A stretch of DNA of 64,000 nt. Source: Pseudomonas fluorescens (GTDB lineage: Bacteria > Pseudomonadota > Gammaproteobacteria > Pseudomonadales > Pseudomonadaceae). Location of the stretch: positions 4,586,501 through 4,650,500 of the forward strand of contig NZ_CP012830.1 in NCBI RefSeq assembly GCF_001307155.1. The letters are read 5' to 3'. A program made the translations under genes and the position numbers. The notes under the pieces were generated by a model. That model was not told the DNA's origin. It was given only the letters and a program-made list of their open reading frames with translations, and did not search any database. Position 1 is the first letter of the stretch. The number at the start of each line of letters is the position of its first letter. This document shows, in pieces, positions 43,840 to 52,888 of the stretch.

Positions 43840-45026
43840 GGAATCTCCGAACAAGTCTTCAACCGTGGAGAAATACACCCTCACCACCTGACCCGAGCCG
43901 CCCATGAGCCAGATGAGCCAGATGAGCCAGATGAGCTTTTCCGATTTCGAATTCGCCGGCAAGCGTAAGCAAACACGCTACGAACGATTCCTTGCCGAGA
44001 TGGATCAGGTCGTGCTCTGGAGCGGCTTGCTGACGTTGATTGAGCCGTATTACCCAAAGGCTGGCGGTGGCCGCAAACCGTATCCGTTGGAAACCATGCT
44101 GCGTATTCACCTGTTGCAGAGCTGGTTCTCGCTGAGTGACCCGGCAATGGAGGGAGCACTGTATGAAATCACTCCCATGCGCCAGTTCGCCCATCTGACC
44201 TTGAGCGCGCCGATTCCTGAAGACACCATGATCATGAATTTCCGGCATTTGCTGGAAAAGCATAAGTTGGCGCTGGCGATCCTCGCGGTCATCAATGGTT
44301 ATTTGCAGGAAAAAGGCCTTTCCCAGCGTCAAGGCACCATCGTCGATGCCACGATTATCCATGCGCCCAGCTCGACCAAGAACGAAGACGGCAAGCGTGA
44401 TCCTGAAATGCATCAAACGAAGAAAGGTAATCAATATTTCTTCGGAGTGAAGGCGCATATCGGCGCTGATGTGGAGTCGGGGCTGGTTCATCACGTTCAC
44501 GGCACGGCGGCGAATGTGGCCGACGTCACCCAAGTTGCGCAGCTGCTGCACGGCGATGGAAACACGGTGTATGCCGACGCGGGGCACACCAGTGTCGAGA
44601 AATGTGAGGAGCATGAAAATCGTGAGGTGATCTGGCAGATCACCGCGCGGCGCAGCACCTATTCCAGGCTCAATAAACGCAGCCTGTTCTACAAGGCCAA
44701 GCGCAAAATCGAGTATTGCAAAGCCCAGACGCGGGCCAGGGTTGAGCATCCTTTTCGAGTGATCAAGCGCCAGTTCGGTTATGTGAAAGTGCGCTTTCGT
44801 GGACTGATGAAAAACACCGCTCAGCTGACCACGCTGTTCGCCCTGTCAACCCTGTGGATGGTTCGAAAACAGCTGATGGTTATGGGCGAGTTGCGCATGT
44901 AACACGGAGAAATGGACTAAAAAGCCCGACAAGGCGGTGCGTACGGGAGTTTTCGCAGTAAATAGCGCTGAGCGCCACGGTTTTTTCAACTTGCCGCGCG
45001 GTTGCGGAAAGTTGAACGGAGCTTCC
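43840..45026 (+). mobile_element. Complete IS5-group insertion sequence (1187 bases)
   Basis: Imperfect terminal repeats (GGAATCTCCGAACAAGTCTT on the left, complement GGAAGCTCCGTTCAACTTTC on the right) bound the element. CTAC at 43836-43839 and 45027-45030 is a 4-base target duplication. The length is close to IS5 (1195 bases). It holds one transposase gene with all three catalytic acids. It is the only IS in the window that appears able to move. Confidence 0.88.
43904..44902 (+). CDS. IS5-family DDE transposase
   Basis: The 332-residue protein has the N-terminal YPLETMLRIHLLQSWFSLSD block and DDE residues: Asp in GTIVDATIIH, Asp in VYADAGHTSVE, and Glu in RARVEHPFRVIKRQFGY. It starts with three tandem copies of ATGAGCCAG and a fourth partial one, which give MSQ-MSQ-MSQ-MSF and four alternative start codons. 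The expansion is unusual, since relatives normally have one or two of them. Confidence 0.93.
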   Translation: MSQMSQMSQMSFSDFEFAGKRKQTRYERFLAEMDQVVLWSGLLTLIEPYYPKAGGGRKPYPLETMLRIHLLQSWFSLSDPAMEGALYEITPMRQFAHLTLSAPIPEDTMIMNFRHLLEKHKLALAILAVINGYLQEKGLSQRQGTIVDATIIHAPSSTKNEDGKRDPEMHQTKKGNQYFFGVKAHIGADVESGLVHHVHGTAANVADVTQVAQLLHGDGNTVYADAGHTSVEKCEEHENREVIWQITARRSTYSRLNKRSLFYKAKRKIEYCKAQTRARVEHPFRVIKRQFGYVKVRFRGLMKNTAQLTTLFALSTLWMVRKQLMVMGELRM

Positions 45027-45113
45027 CTACAGGCAGGTCAAATATATATGGATTCACAAGTTCGTTGAATTATTCTCGTGAGTTTCGATTGCTCAATGAG
45101 GGATTTATATCAA

Positions 45114-46172
45114 ATGTCTAATTCTTTAAATTTAGATCGGCAGGTGTTTGTTGCGCGGGATTGCAGATCTAGTGAGGTTTCAACTTCATCGATTTCGTTT
45201 GTTTGTTGTATTGAAAGTGGGCGGCTTGAAAATCAAACTCTCCTTATGATCAAAACGCTTAGAAAATTTGGCGGTCGGTTGGCAAATTGTACAGTATTTG
45301 CAGTAAAGGCACGTGTTGGTGCGCCCCTTTCGCGAGCAACGTTGCGTGCAATGTGCGAGTTAGATGTGACCTACGTCGATGACAGTGCATATAATGTGGC
45401 GCCTTGGTTTAACTATTCAAATAAGCCGGCGGCGGTATATTGGGCGCAATGTAATGCAACAACTGATTTAATTTCTTGGCTTGATAGTGATATTTTGATT
45501 GCATCGGAGCCATCGGGGCTGCTGTTAGATTTAGACGTTGATTTTGCCGCCCGTGCAGAATATCTTCCGCCAGCTATACATGAGGGGGTTGCAATAAATT
45601 GTCCTTATTGGCAGTCGTTGTGCAAGTTGTTAGATGCCAATTTCGATGAGCTTCCATGGATATCACTAGAAAGTCCGGTGGTAAAAGTGCGTGCTTACTT
45701 TAACTCGGGTGCATTTGTCTGGCGTAGAAGTAGTTGTTTTGCTGAAAGCTATTTTTCAGCATTCGAAAAACTACTGAAAAGTAAACTGGCAAGCAGTTCA
45801 GGGTCTGCATGGTATGCTGATCAAGTTGTTATTTCTCCCGTGCTGGTAAAGAATAATATCAGGTGGCGCCACTTAAGCCTTGTGGAACATCACATGGCTT
45901 TTCCTGGGCATATCGTCGGTCCATCAGCGACACCGTCCATGAAAAGTTCTAATATCATTCATTATTCTGGGTCGCTTTCTGGTGAGTCGGAACCAGCAAT
46001 GCTGGAACGACTCTTTAATGAAATACCACATGTCCATAAAGAAGTGTTGGAACACAGGGTAAGCAGTGAGGCTCCCAGGCTAAATATTCTATGGGTCCCG
46101 TTACGTGTTTTGAGAAAAATCAGGCTTTGGTATTTCTTGAGATCTCTCGATGTTGCTAAAATTGGTGTGTAA
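45114..46172 (+). CDS. AT-rich glycosyltransferase-like protein with DxD motif
   Basis: I chose ATG at 45114 because GAGGGA lies 10 bases upstream; an in-frame GTG at 45078 is less likely. The 352-residue protein has a WLDSDILIASEP motif around residue 122, as used by GT-A enzymes to bind a metal and nucleotide-sugar. No known family can be named. The coding region is markedly AT-rich compared with its neighbours, suggesting origin from another genus. It directly follows the IS5 element. Confidence 0.65.
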   Translation: MSNSLNLDRQVFVARDCRSSEVSTSSISFVCCIESGRLENQTLLMIKTLRKFGGRLANCTVFAVKARVGAPLSRATLRAMCELDVTYVDDSAYNVAPWFNYSNKPAAVYWAQCNATTDLISWLDSDILIASEPSGLLLDLDVDFAARAEYLPPAIHEGVAINCPYWQSLCKLLDANFDELPWISLESPVVKVRAYFNSGAFVWRRSSCFAESYFSAFEKLLKSKLASSSGSAWYADQVVISPVLVKNNIRWRHLSLVEHHMAFPGHIVGPSATPSMKSSNIIHYSGSLSGESEPAMLERLFNEIPHVHKEVLEHRVSSEAPRLNILWVPLRVLRKIRLWYFLRSLDVAKIGV

Positions 46173-46499
46173 CGAAAGTATATCGCGCGTATTCAACATT
46201 TATACGCTCCTGAGTGCGTATTCGTTGGGTGTAACTCAATTTCTGCCCGGTAACAATGGCTCCGTTACGCTGCAAAATTCGCGTTACAGCATTCTAAAGC
46301 CTTGTCGTTTCTCAGTAAATTTTCCGGAGGTTGGTCAGAGTGTTGACGTCGGACGAGCGGTCATGAGAGTCGGTGTAGACCTGACCGCTTTCGACTTCAA
46401 GCAGGCATACCACGACCTCGTTTTTGTCATAGCCAAGGGAAATGCCACGCAGAATTTCCATGCGCCAGCTCGGGCCAAGATTTATCCAGCCCGGCGGCT
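46173..46499. other. Mixed remnants without clear gene
   Basis: A minus-strand open frame (46312-46490 region) reads MEILRGISLGYDKNEVVVCL and ends TNLRKIY; I do not recognise it. It has no sign of being expressed. The rest appears to be scar sequence between the glycosyltransferase and the IS630 remnant. Confidence 0.35.
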
Positions 46500-46717
46500 T
46501 CTGGATGAACATGGTTGAACGCTTCTTTCGCGACATCACGGTGTGCCTGCGTGACGGTAGTTTCAGCTCGGTTCGCGAACTGGAAAGCTCGATCACCACG
46601 TTCCTGGCACTGCGAAATGCACAGCCGACTCGCTACGTCTGGAATGCGAAGGGCGAAGATATCTTGAACAAGATACAGCGAGCCCGTGAGGCAATGGCTT
46701 TACGAGCTAATGGGTAA
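46500..46717 (+). pseudogene. IS630-family transposase, C-terminal remnant 2
   Basis: The reading frame includes NMVERFFRDITVCLRDGSF and AQPTRYVWNAKGEDILNK, the C-terminal part of an IS630 transposase of a different subgroup than that at 41385. The start and central domain are missing. It ends 24 bases before the second direct repeat copy. Confidence 0.82.
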
Positions 46718-46741
46718 GTTATTTTCAAAACAGCACACTAG

Positions 46742-47433
46742 GGCAAAAACGATGCCAGCTAAAACCAGAATGACGATTAACGCGCGAAAGTGCTCAGGCA
46801 TGGATTCTTGAACCCATGGATTGGTGAGCAACGGCTAGTGAGATGACCAATTGTAGCTATAGTAACGTGCGTACCATTTGAGTTTGGGGTTGATGTCATG
46901 CCTCCAATTGATTTATCGCCATCGTTGAGCCTTCGCAGGCGAGCGATATCTGCTGGGGCATGGAATCTGGGGGCGCTTGTAACGTCTCAAGCCATTCGCT
47001 TGGGCGGCAACCTGGTAATGGCCCGTCTGCTGATGCCGGAAATGTTCGGCATGATGGTCATCGCCACCACCGTTTCGGTGGTTCTGCACTTGCTTTCCGA
47101 TGTCGGTTTGCGCCAGAACATTATCCAGAGCCCGCGTGGCGACGATCCAGTGTTTCTCAATACCGCCTGGACCGTGCAGATCCTGCGTGGCGTTGTCCTT
47201 TTTACTTCGACACTTCTAATCGCGGGCTTCACCTGGTTTGCGCAAGTCATCAATTTGTGGTCGGCCAATTCCACCTATGCCGCACCGGAGTTGCCGCTGG
47301 TGTTGGCCTTTACCGGTTTTACCGCGATCATCTTTGGGTTCCAGTCGACGAAACTCGACTTGGCCGTTTGCGATTTCCAGCAAAAGAAAGTGGTGCTAGC
47401 CGAGTTTGCGTCCCAGCTTGCCGGCCTGCTGGT
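46742..47433. repeat. Direct repeat copy 2 (692 bases)
   Basis: Same orientation and length as 39773-40464, with about 17 or 18 single-base differences seen by eye. The copy contains a leading piece of the ligase start region but no ligase gene, so the ligase side was duplicated here. Confidence 0.92.
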
Positions 47434-47974
47434 GATGCTGGGCGCCGGTTACTTCACCAGGTCTATCTGGTTCGGCGGTAGCATGTCGGCCACTGAACTG
47501 GGCGCCTACTCCATTGCGGTGCTGATTTTGGGAGCTCTTCAAATCGGAGCGCAGAGGTTGGTCGGGGCCGTGGCCATGCCGGCCTTCAGCGAGGTCACAA
47601 GAGTTAATGACACCGCACAGCTTCGCGCTTTGTATTACCGCATCCGATTGGTTGTCGATCTTGCCTTGCTGTTTGTCTGCGGACTGTTCTTGACCGCCAG
47701 TCCATTCATCATCAGCTGTTTGTACGATGAGCGTTATGCCCAGGTCGGCAGCATGATGGCCATTCTTCCACTTTCTTTTTTCACATTGCGCTACGGGGTG
47801 GCTCATCAGCTTTGGCTAGCCTTGGGACTCACAAAGTACCAAGCCATGGATAACATTATTCGCGTTGTTTCGTTATGGGTGCTGCTGCCCCTGCTGCTGG
47901 CGCTTGGCGTAGTGGTTGGGGCGCTTGTGGCAATGAGAGTTCAACACTTTTTTTGGGAGCAACCTAATGATTAG
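46898..47974 (+). CDS. Flippase-like protein with two internal deletions (copy 2), probably inactive
   Basis: The 358-residue product matches the 456-residue flippase at 42019-43389 but lacks about 62 residues between TRSIW and FGGSMS, and about 45 residues near the end (between LLLALG and VVVGALV). Both deletions keep the frame, and the first falls at a shared ATCTGGT. Several helices are therefore missing. It overlaps the start of the next GT2 gene by 8 bases. I doubt it still translocates lipids, but it could have an altered fold. Confidence 0.75.
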   Translation: MPPIDLSPSLSLRRRAISAGAWNLGALVTSQAIRLGGNLVMARLLMPEMFGMMVIATTVSVVLHLLSDVGLRQNIIQSPRGDDPVFLNTAWTVQILRGVVLFTSTLLIAGFTWFAQVINLWSANSTYAAPELPLVLAFTGFTAIIFGFQSTKLDLAVCDFQQKKVVLAEFASQLAGLLVMLGAGYFTRSIWFGGSMSATELGAYSIAVLILGALQIGAQRLVGAVAMPAFSEVTRVNDTAQLRALYYRIRLVVDLALLFVCGLFLTASPFIISCLYDERYAQVGSMMAILPLSFFTLRYGVAHQLWLALGLTKYQAMDNIIRVVSLWVLLPLLLALGVVVGALVAMRVQHFFWEQPND

Positions 47975-48923
47975 TGCTCCTCTTGATGTGCTGGTAGTTA
48001 ACTACAATACAGCGACTCTGCTGCAGCCCATGTTTAACGCGTTGCGCGAGTCAAATAGTGCGGATCGAACGCGCTATTTAGTGGTGGACAATGCCTCTGT
48101 CGATAACTCGCTAGAGTGCCTGGCAACGGTTTGCCCAGAGGCATTGCTGCTGGCCAATGAAAATAATGTTGGCTTTGGTCGTGCCAACAATCAATTGATT
48201 GAGCACCTGCAGGGCGAGTACGCGTTGCTCCTCAATACCGATGCATTCGTTGCTGCTGATACCCTGAGCAAGACTCTCGATTACATGGCGGCTCACCCTG
48301 ATTGCGGAGTCCTTGGCGTTCGACTGGTTGGGCGAGAGGGTGATTTGCAGCCCTCCTGTCGCTATTTTCCGACGCCGTTGAATGTCTTCCTCTCGCGTAC
48401 AGGGCTTGAGCGCTTTTTCCCTGTGGTGAAGAGGGTCGACGACATGGACTGGGATCATGCCTCGGTCCGTGAGTGCGACTGGGTGCCCGGCTGCTATTAC
48501 TTGATCCGCCGTGAAGTCATCGATCAGGTTGGTTTGTTCGACCCGCGCTACTTTCTTTACTACGAGGAGGTCGATCACTGCAAACGCGTTAAACAGGCCG
48601 GTTGGAAGGTGGTTTATTACCCGCATACCACGGTGGTGCATATCGGCGGTGAAAGTGCCAAATCGGTTGTCGAGCTCAATGTGGTCAGTCGACAGATACC
48701 CAGGTTACAAATCGAAAGCGAGCTTTTGTACTTTCGCAAGCACCACGGTCTACTGGGTTTGGCCTCTCATATGTTACTGGTGAGCCTGGGTGATCTGATT
48801 CTGGCGCTCAAGGCTCTATTGAAAGGCCGCGGCCGGGCCGCCATAGGGGCGTGTTGGCAGCATGCTCGTGATACTTGGGCGTTGCTGCGCGATACCCACT
48901 TTGCTAGCCGACCAACACGGTAG
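47967..48923 (+). CDS. Glycosyltransferase family 2 (rhamnosyltransferase-like)
   Basis: The 318-residue cytoplasmic protein begins DVLVVNYNTATLL, has NNVGFGRANNQ and the metal-binding LLLNTDAFV at residues 88-95, and ends with LFDPRYFLYYEEVDHCKRV, which are typical of WbbL-like GT2 enzymes. It adds a sugar to the lipid-linked repeat unit. It overlaps the deleted flippase gene by 8 bases and is followed by an acetyltransferase 9 bases later. Confidence 0.92.
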   Translation: MISAPLDVLVVNYNTATLLQPMFNALRESNSADRTRYLVVDNASVDNSLECLATVCPEALLLANENNVGFGRANNQLIEHLQGEYALLLNTDAFVAADTLSKTLDYMAAHPDCGVLGVRLVGREGDLQPSCRYFPTPLNVFLSRTGLERFFPVVKRVDDMDWDHASVRECDWVPGCYYLIRREVIDQVGLFDPRYFLYYEEVDHCKRVKQAGWKVVYYPHTTVVHIGGESAKSVVELNVVSRQIPRLQIESELLYFRKHHGLLGLASHMLLVSLGDLILALKALLKGRGRAAIGACWQHARDTWALLRDTHFASRPTR

Positions 48924-48932
48924 GTCAACCTT

Positions 48933-49457
48933 ATGTTCGAAAATATACGTGCGGACTTGCGTGCATACGCTGGTGATTGGGCTGCTCAGGGGTTCTGGGT
49001 GATGCTGGTTTATCGCTTTGGGCGCTGGCGCTACGGAGTGCGCCCGGCATTCTTGCGTAAGTTGTTCTCCTTTATATACAAAGTGCTCTTCAAATTGGTG
49101 CAGATCGTGACGGGTATCGAGCTGCCGTGTGAGGTGGTGATTGGGCGCAACTTCGTCATCGATCATTTCGGCGGAATCGTGATCAGTGGTTATGCTCAGT
49201 TCGGCGATGATTGCCGTATCCGCAATGGCGTGGTCGTGGGGCTCAAGAATGTGGATGAGCCGATTGCCCCGGTGATGGGTAACAACGTTGATATCGGTGC
49301 CGGGGCCAAGGTGCTGGGCAATATCCGCATTGGCAACAACGTCGTGATCGGTGCCAATGCCGTGGTGCTGACAGATGTACCGGACGACTCGGTGGCAGTG
49401 GGCGTGCCTGCGACTATCAAGAAAAGGCAGCGCGCAGAAGCAAGGGAATGCTTATGA
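48933..49457 (+). CDS. Hexapeptide acetyltransferase (serine acetyltransferase-like)
   Basis: The 174-residue protein has a left-handed beta-helix of hexapeptide repeats (GNNVDIGAGAKVLGNIRIGN then NVVIGANAVVLTDVP), placing it with CysE/WcaF-type O-acetyltransferases. In an EPS locus it probably acetylates a sugar of the polysaccharide. It has a short ATGA overlap with a 15-codon reading frame at its 3' end. Confidence 0.88.
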   Translation: MFENIRADLRAYAGDWAAQGFWVMLVYRFGRWRYGVRPAFLRKLFSFIYKVLFKLVQIVTGIELPCEVVIGRNFVIDHFGGIVISGYAQFGDDCRIRNGVVVGLKNVDEPIAPVMGNNVDIGAGAKVLGNIRIGNNVVIGANAVVLTDVPDDSVAVGVPATIKKRQRAEARECL

Positions 49458-49501
49458 ACCCTCCGGTGGACGATATCGAGCAGTTTTACATCGCTGAGTG
49501 A
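49454..49501 (+). other. 15-codon overlapping reading frame
   Basis: ATG at 49454 overlaps the stop of the acetyltransferase gene and reads MNPPVDDIEQFYIAE. It fills the gap to the next gene. It may be a vestige of a lost gene or just couple translation. No family can be given. Confidence 0.25.
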
Positions 49502-49506
49502 ACTCA

Positions 49507-50484
49507 ATGGCTACTGGTGTTGGTGTCGTTGTTATCGGTCGCAATGAAGGCCTGCGGCTTGAGCGTTGCCTGGCTTCGCTGGGCGGTGCGGCGCAGAAGG
49601 TTATTTATGTCGACTCTGGATCAACGGATGGTTCAGTCCAGATGGCACGGCGGCTTGGGGTCGAGGTGGTTGAGTTGGATATGTCGATTCCCTTTACGGC
49701 TGCACGTGCGCGCAATGAAGGATTTGCCTGCGTGCAACGTTTATTGCCGGCGATGCGTTATGTGCAGTTTGTCGATGGTGATTGCGAGGTTGTCGGTGGC
49801 TGGCTGCCCCGGGCGCAGGCCTTTCTTGATGCTCAGCCTGAGGTTGCGGTGGTCTGTGGACGGCGCCGTGAGCGTTTTCCACAGCGTTCGATTTACAACT
49901 TGTTGTGTGATCTTGAATGGGATACCCCGATAGGTGAGGCCAAGGCGTGTGGTGGCGATGCGCTGATACGGGCTGAAGCGTTCGCCGCAGTGTCTGGTTT
50001 TCGAGCGGAGCTTATTGCCGGGGAAGAGCCTGAGTTGTGTGTACGTCTGCGTGCGAACGGATGGAAGGTCTGGCGCCTGGCTGACGAAATGACCTTGCAC
50101 GATGCGGCCATGACCCGCTTCGGCCAATGGTGGCGGCGTACCCTGCGTGGTGGCTATGCCTTTGCCGAGGGCGCATTTTTGCATGGGGCCGCACCGGAGC
50201 AACATTGGCAGCGTGAGTCGCGCCGGGCCTGGCTCTGGGGCTTGGGTGTCCCGCTGGCGACTGTGATGGCGAGTTTGATGCTGGGATGGTTTGGGCTGCT
50301 TCTGCTGCTGGTCTATCCACTGCAAGTGGCGCGCTTGGCTCGCCGGGGCGATAGATCAGCGCGCGAAAACTGGCTGCAGGCCTTCTTTCTGGTGCTGAGC
50401 AAATTTCCCGAGATGCTCGGGCAAGTCAAGTTTCTGTTGCACAGATTGGGCGCCGGCAAGACGGCGTTGATCGAATACAAGTGA
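49507..50484 (+). CDS. Glycosyltransferase family 2, membrane-associated
   Basis: I used ATG at 49507 (MATGVGVVVIGRNEGLRLER), 10 bases after GAGTGA, giving 325 residues; GTG at 49498 is in frame. The protein has a GT-A domain with VIYVDSGSTDGS and the acid motif FVDGDCEV, followed by membrane helices (LATVMASLMLGWFGLLLLLV). It is similar to the decayed fragment at 41720-41945. It adds a sugar at the membrane during repeat-unit assembly. Confidence 0.9.
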   Translation: MATGVGVVVIGRNEGLRLERCLASLGGAAQKVIYVDSGSTDGSVQMARRLGVEVVELDMSIPFTAARARNEGFACVQRLLPAMRYVQFVDGDCEVVGGWLPRAQAFLDAQPEVAVVCGRRRERFPQRSIYNLLCDLEWDTPIGEAKACGGDALIRAEAFAAVSGFRAELIAGEEPELCVRLRANGWKVWRLADEMTLHDAAMTRFGQWWRRTLRGGYAFAEGAFLHGAAPEQHWQRESRRAWLWGLGVPLATVMASLMLGWFGLLLLLVYPLQVARLARRGDRSARENWLQAFFLVLSKFPEMLGQVKFLLHRLGAGKTALIEYK

Positions 50485-50491
50485 GACGGCT

Positions 50492-51439
50492 ATGAATGAT
50501 TGGCTGATACTAAAAAGCGTGTTTTCTTTACATGCAGGGTATTCCTTCAGGGCGTTGAAAAATAAGCTTGTATTACTGATTTTAGTTGGAAAAAACTGGT
50601 CCGAGCTAAAGTTGTTTTTGTGGCGTATGTCGAATGCCCTGGGCAAGACCGGTTTTGAGAAGTTGGGAGGTGATTGTGTCGGTGTTGTTCATTGGCCGTA
50701 CATCAGTCGATGCTGGAGACCTCAGGATAGACTTGGTGTCTTGGCCTCGCATTACGAAGTCGTCACAAAAAGCTGTCCGCAGCTATTACTTCTGGGACGA
50801 AATGACAGCTTGATGTTGAGTGACTTGTCGGGGTGCTCTGTTGGTTGTTCCTTGGTTCTGGATCGTCCGGTATGGTTTATGCGTGAAGGGGAGTTAGTGC
50901 TGAATTTGTTTCAGGGTGATTTGCGTATTGCATCAATAGCGTTCACCTTGTGTCGCACGGAAGTTGAGTTATGTATTTTTATCGGTGCCGTTCAAGGGAT
51001 ACACAAAGGCGTAGAGAGTGACAGGTCTTTGGACATTTATAGAGCACTGACAAAAGATTTCGAAGGCCTTCGCCCAAGAAGTCTTCTGATCGAAGCTATT
51101 AAGTATATTGCAAGCAGTGTTGGTGTTGAAAAGATTTATGCGATAGGGGATGGATATCGTCATCATCGTCATCCATATTTTGGGGCTGAAAAAGCTCAAG
51201 ACCTGGCGGCTGATTATGATGCCATATGGTTGGAACATGGAGCAATTCCGTCAGAGCGCGAAGACTTTTTTGAAATCCCCATGGTATTGTCCAAAAAATC
51301 GCTTGATTGTATTCCTTCAAAAAAACGTGCCATGTACCGCAGACGTTATGAGCTTCTAGATGATATTTTTTCAAGGATAGATAGTGTGTTAATGGGCCGT
51401 TGTACAACTAACACAAGCGCTCATCAGGTCGATATTTGA
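50492..51439 (+). CDS. VirK/YbjX family protein (DUF535)
   Basis: The 315-residue protein carries LGVLASHYEVV and GDGYRHHRHPYFGA, the conserved features of DUF535 (VirK/YbjX). Members are linked to envelope or virulence functions, but the biochemistry is open. The gene is AT-richer than the glycosyltransferase genes around it, so it may have been gained separately. It follows the GT2 gene by 7 bases. Confidence 0.85.
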   Translation: MNDWLILKSVFSLHAGYSFRALKNKLVLLILVGKNWSELKLFLWRMSNALGKTGFEKLGGDCVGVVHWPYISRCWRPQDRLGVLASHYEVVTKSCPQLLLLGRNDSLMLSDLSGCSVGCSLVLDRPVWFMREGELVLNLFQGDLRIASIAFTLCRTEVELCIFIGAVQGIHKGVESDRSLDIYRALTKDFEGLRPRSLLIEAIKYIASSVGVEKIYAIGDGYRHHRHPYFGAEKAQDLAADYDAIWLEHGAIPSEREDFFEIPMVLSKKSLDCIPSKKRAMYRRRYELLDDIFSRIDSVLMGRCTTNTSAHQVDI

Positions 51440-51685
51440 CTGTCGGGCCTGACAGCATGATACTGCAGTAGTCGCTCTTGGTCAGTTGCCGGGCGACACT
51501 GTTTCAACTATTGGTTTCGACGTGTATATAAGGTACCGGAGCAAAAATTCCAGGTGGGGTATTGCTCGGAAAAAATGCAAGGATCGGAATAAACCCCGTG
51601 GTGCTTGTTGACGTTCTTGATAATTGTACTACTGTAAAACTACCTGTAGTAATAGTTCACCGCAACGACATCTAAGCTGGTTCCT

Positions 51686-52888
51686 ATGCGTATCGCTTAT
51701 TTGATCAATCAATACCCCAAGGTCAGCCATAGCTTCATTCGTCGCGAGATTTTGGCGTTAGAGCGCCAGGGCTTTGTGGTGCAGCGCATTGCTCTGCGTG
51801 GTTGGGATGCCGAGTTGGTGGATGCCGAGGACGTGTCCGAGCGCAGTAAAACTTCCTATGTGTTGCAGGGCGGAGTCAAAGAGCTGTTAGTGCCTGTGCT
51901 GAAGGTACTGCGCGCCCAGCCGCGACGCTTTTTTTCGGCGTTGTGGCTGGCGCTACGTATGGGCCGGCATGCCGATCGGCCCTGGCCGTACCATTTGGTC
52001 TATTTGTCCGAGGCATGTCGCCTGCTGTTTTGGTTGCAGGCGTTCGGCGCCGAGCATGTGCATGCGCATTTCGGCACTAACTCAACCGAGGTGGTGATGC
52101 TGGCCAATGCACTCGGCGGGCCAGCGTACAGTTTTACGGTGCACGGCCCGGAAGAGTTCGACAAACCGCAGTTTATTCATTTGGGCGAGAAAGTCCGGCG
52201 CGCGGCTTTTGTCGCGGCTATCAGCTCTTATGGACGCAGCCAGCTGTTTCGCTGGGTAGCTCATGCGCACTGGGCAAGGGTAAAGGTGGTGCATTGTGGG
52301 CTGGAGCGGGCGTTTCACGATGTACCTGCAGTTGCCGTACCGTCCGTACCGCGGTTGGTCTGCGTGGGTCGCTTGTGTGAGCAGAAGGGCCAACTGTTGC
52401 TGCTTGAGGCCGCCCGTATCCTGGCAGCGCAAGCCGTGGTGTTCGAGATAGTACTGGCCGGCGACGGGGAAATACGTGCGCAAATCGAAGCCCTGATTGC
52501 ACTGCATGGTTTGCAAGCGCAGGTGCGAATCACTGGCTGGATTAGCAGTGAGCAGGTGCGGGCGGAAATTCTTGCAGCGCGGGCCTTGGTGTTGCCGAGC
52601 TTCGCCGAGGGCTTGCCGGTAGTAATCATGGAGGCCATGGCCTTGCGCCGGCCAGTACTGACGACCTATGTGGCGGGCATTCCCGAGTTAGTGCGTCAGG
52701 GCGAGAACGGTTGGTTGTTTCCCGCTGGAGCTGTGGATGAGTTGGCGGCGGTGCTGGCGGACTGCCTCGCGCAACCCGTCGAGGTGTTGCAGCGGATGGG
52801 CGAGGCGGCTTATCAGAGAGTGCTGGAGCGACACGATATCGATACCGAAGCGGCCAAGTTGGCTAATTTGTTTAGGGCGCAAGCATGA
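51686..52888 (+). CDS. Glycosyltransferase family 4
   Basis: The 400-residue protein has two Rossmann-like domains, including LVCVGRLCEQKGQLLLLEAA and the retaining-enzyme E-x7-E motif FAEGLPVVIMEAMA (near 312-325). It transfers a sugar from a nucleotide donor in the cytoplasm. The next gene overlaps it by 4 bases (ATGA at 52885). A 246-base gap upstream, with no other gene, should hold a promoter. Confidence 0.92.
   Translation: MRIAYLINQYPKVSHSFIRREILALERQGFVVQRIALRGWDAELVDAEDVSERSKTSYVLQGGVKELLVPVLKVLRAQPRRFFSALWLALRMGRHADRPWPYHLVYLSEACRLLFWLQAFGAEHVHAHFGTNSTEVVMLANALGGPAYSFTVHGPEEFDKPQFIHLGEKVRRAAFVAAISSYGRSQLFRWVAHAHWARVKVVHCGLERAFHDVPAVAVPSVPRLVCVGRLCEQKGQLLLLEAARILAAQAVVFEIVLAGDGEIRAQIEALIALHGLQAQVRITGWISSEQVRAEILAARALVLPSFAEGLPVVIMEAMALRRPVLTTYVAGIPELVRQGENGWLFPAGAVDELAAVLADCLAQPVEVLQRMGEAAYQRVLERHDIDTEAAKLANLFRAQA

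Noticed and set aside
43904..43938. Tandem ATGAGCCAG repeats as a CRISPR or minisatellite locus
   Set aside because: They are coding (MSQ units) and only three full copies long.
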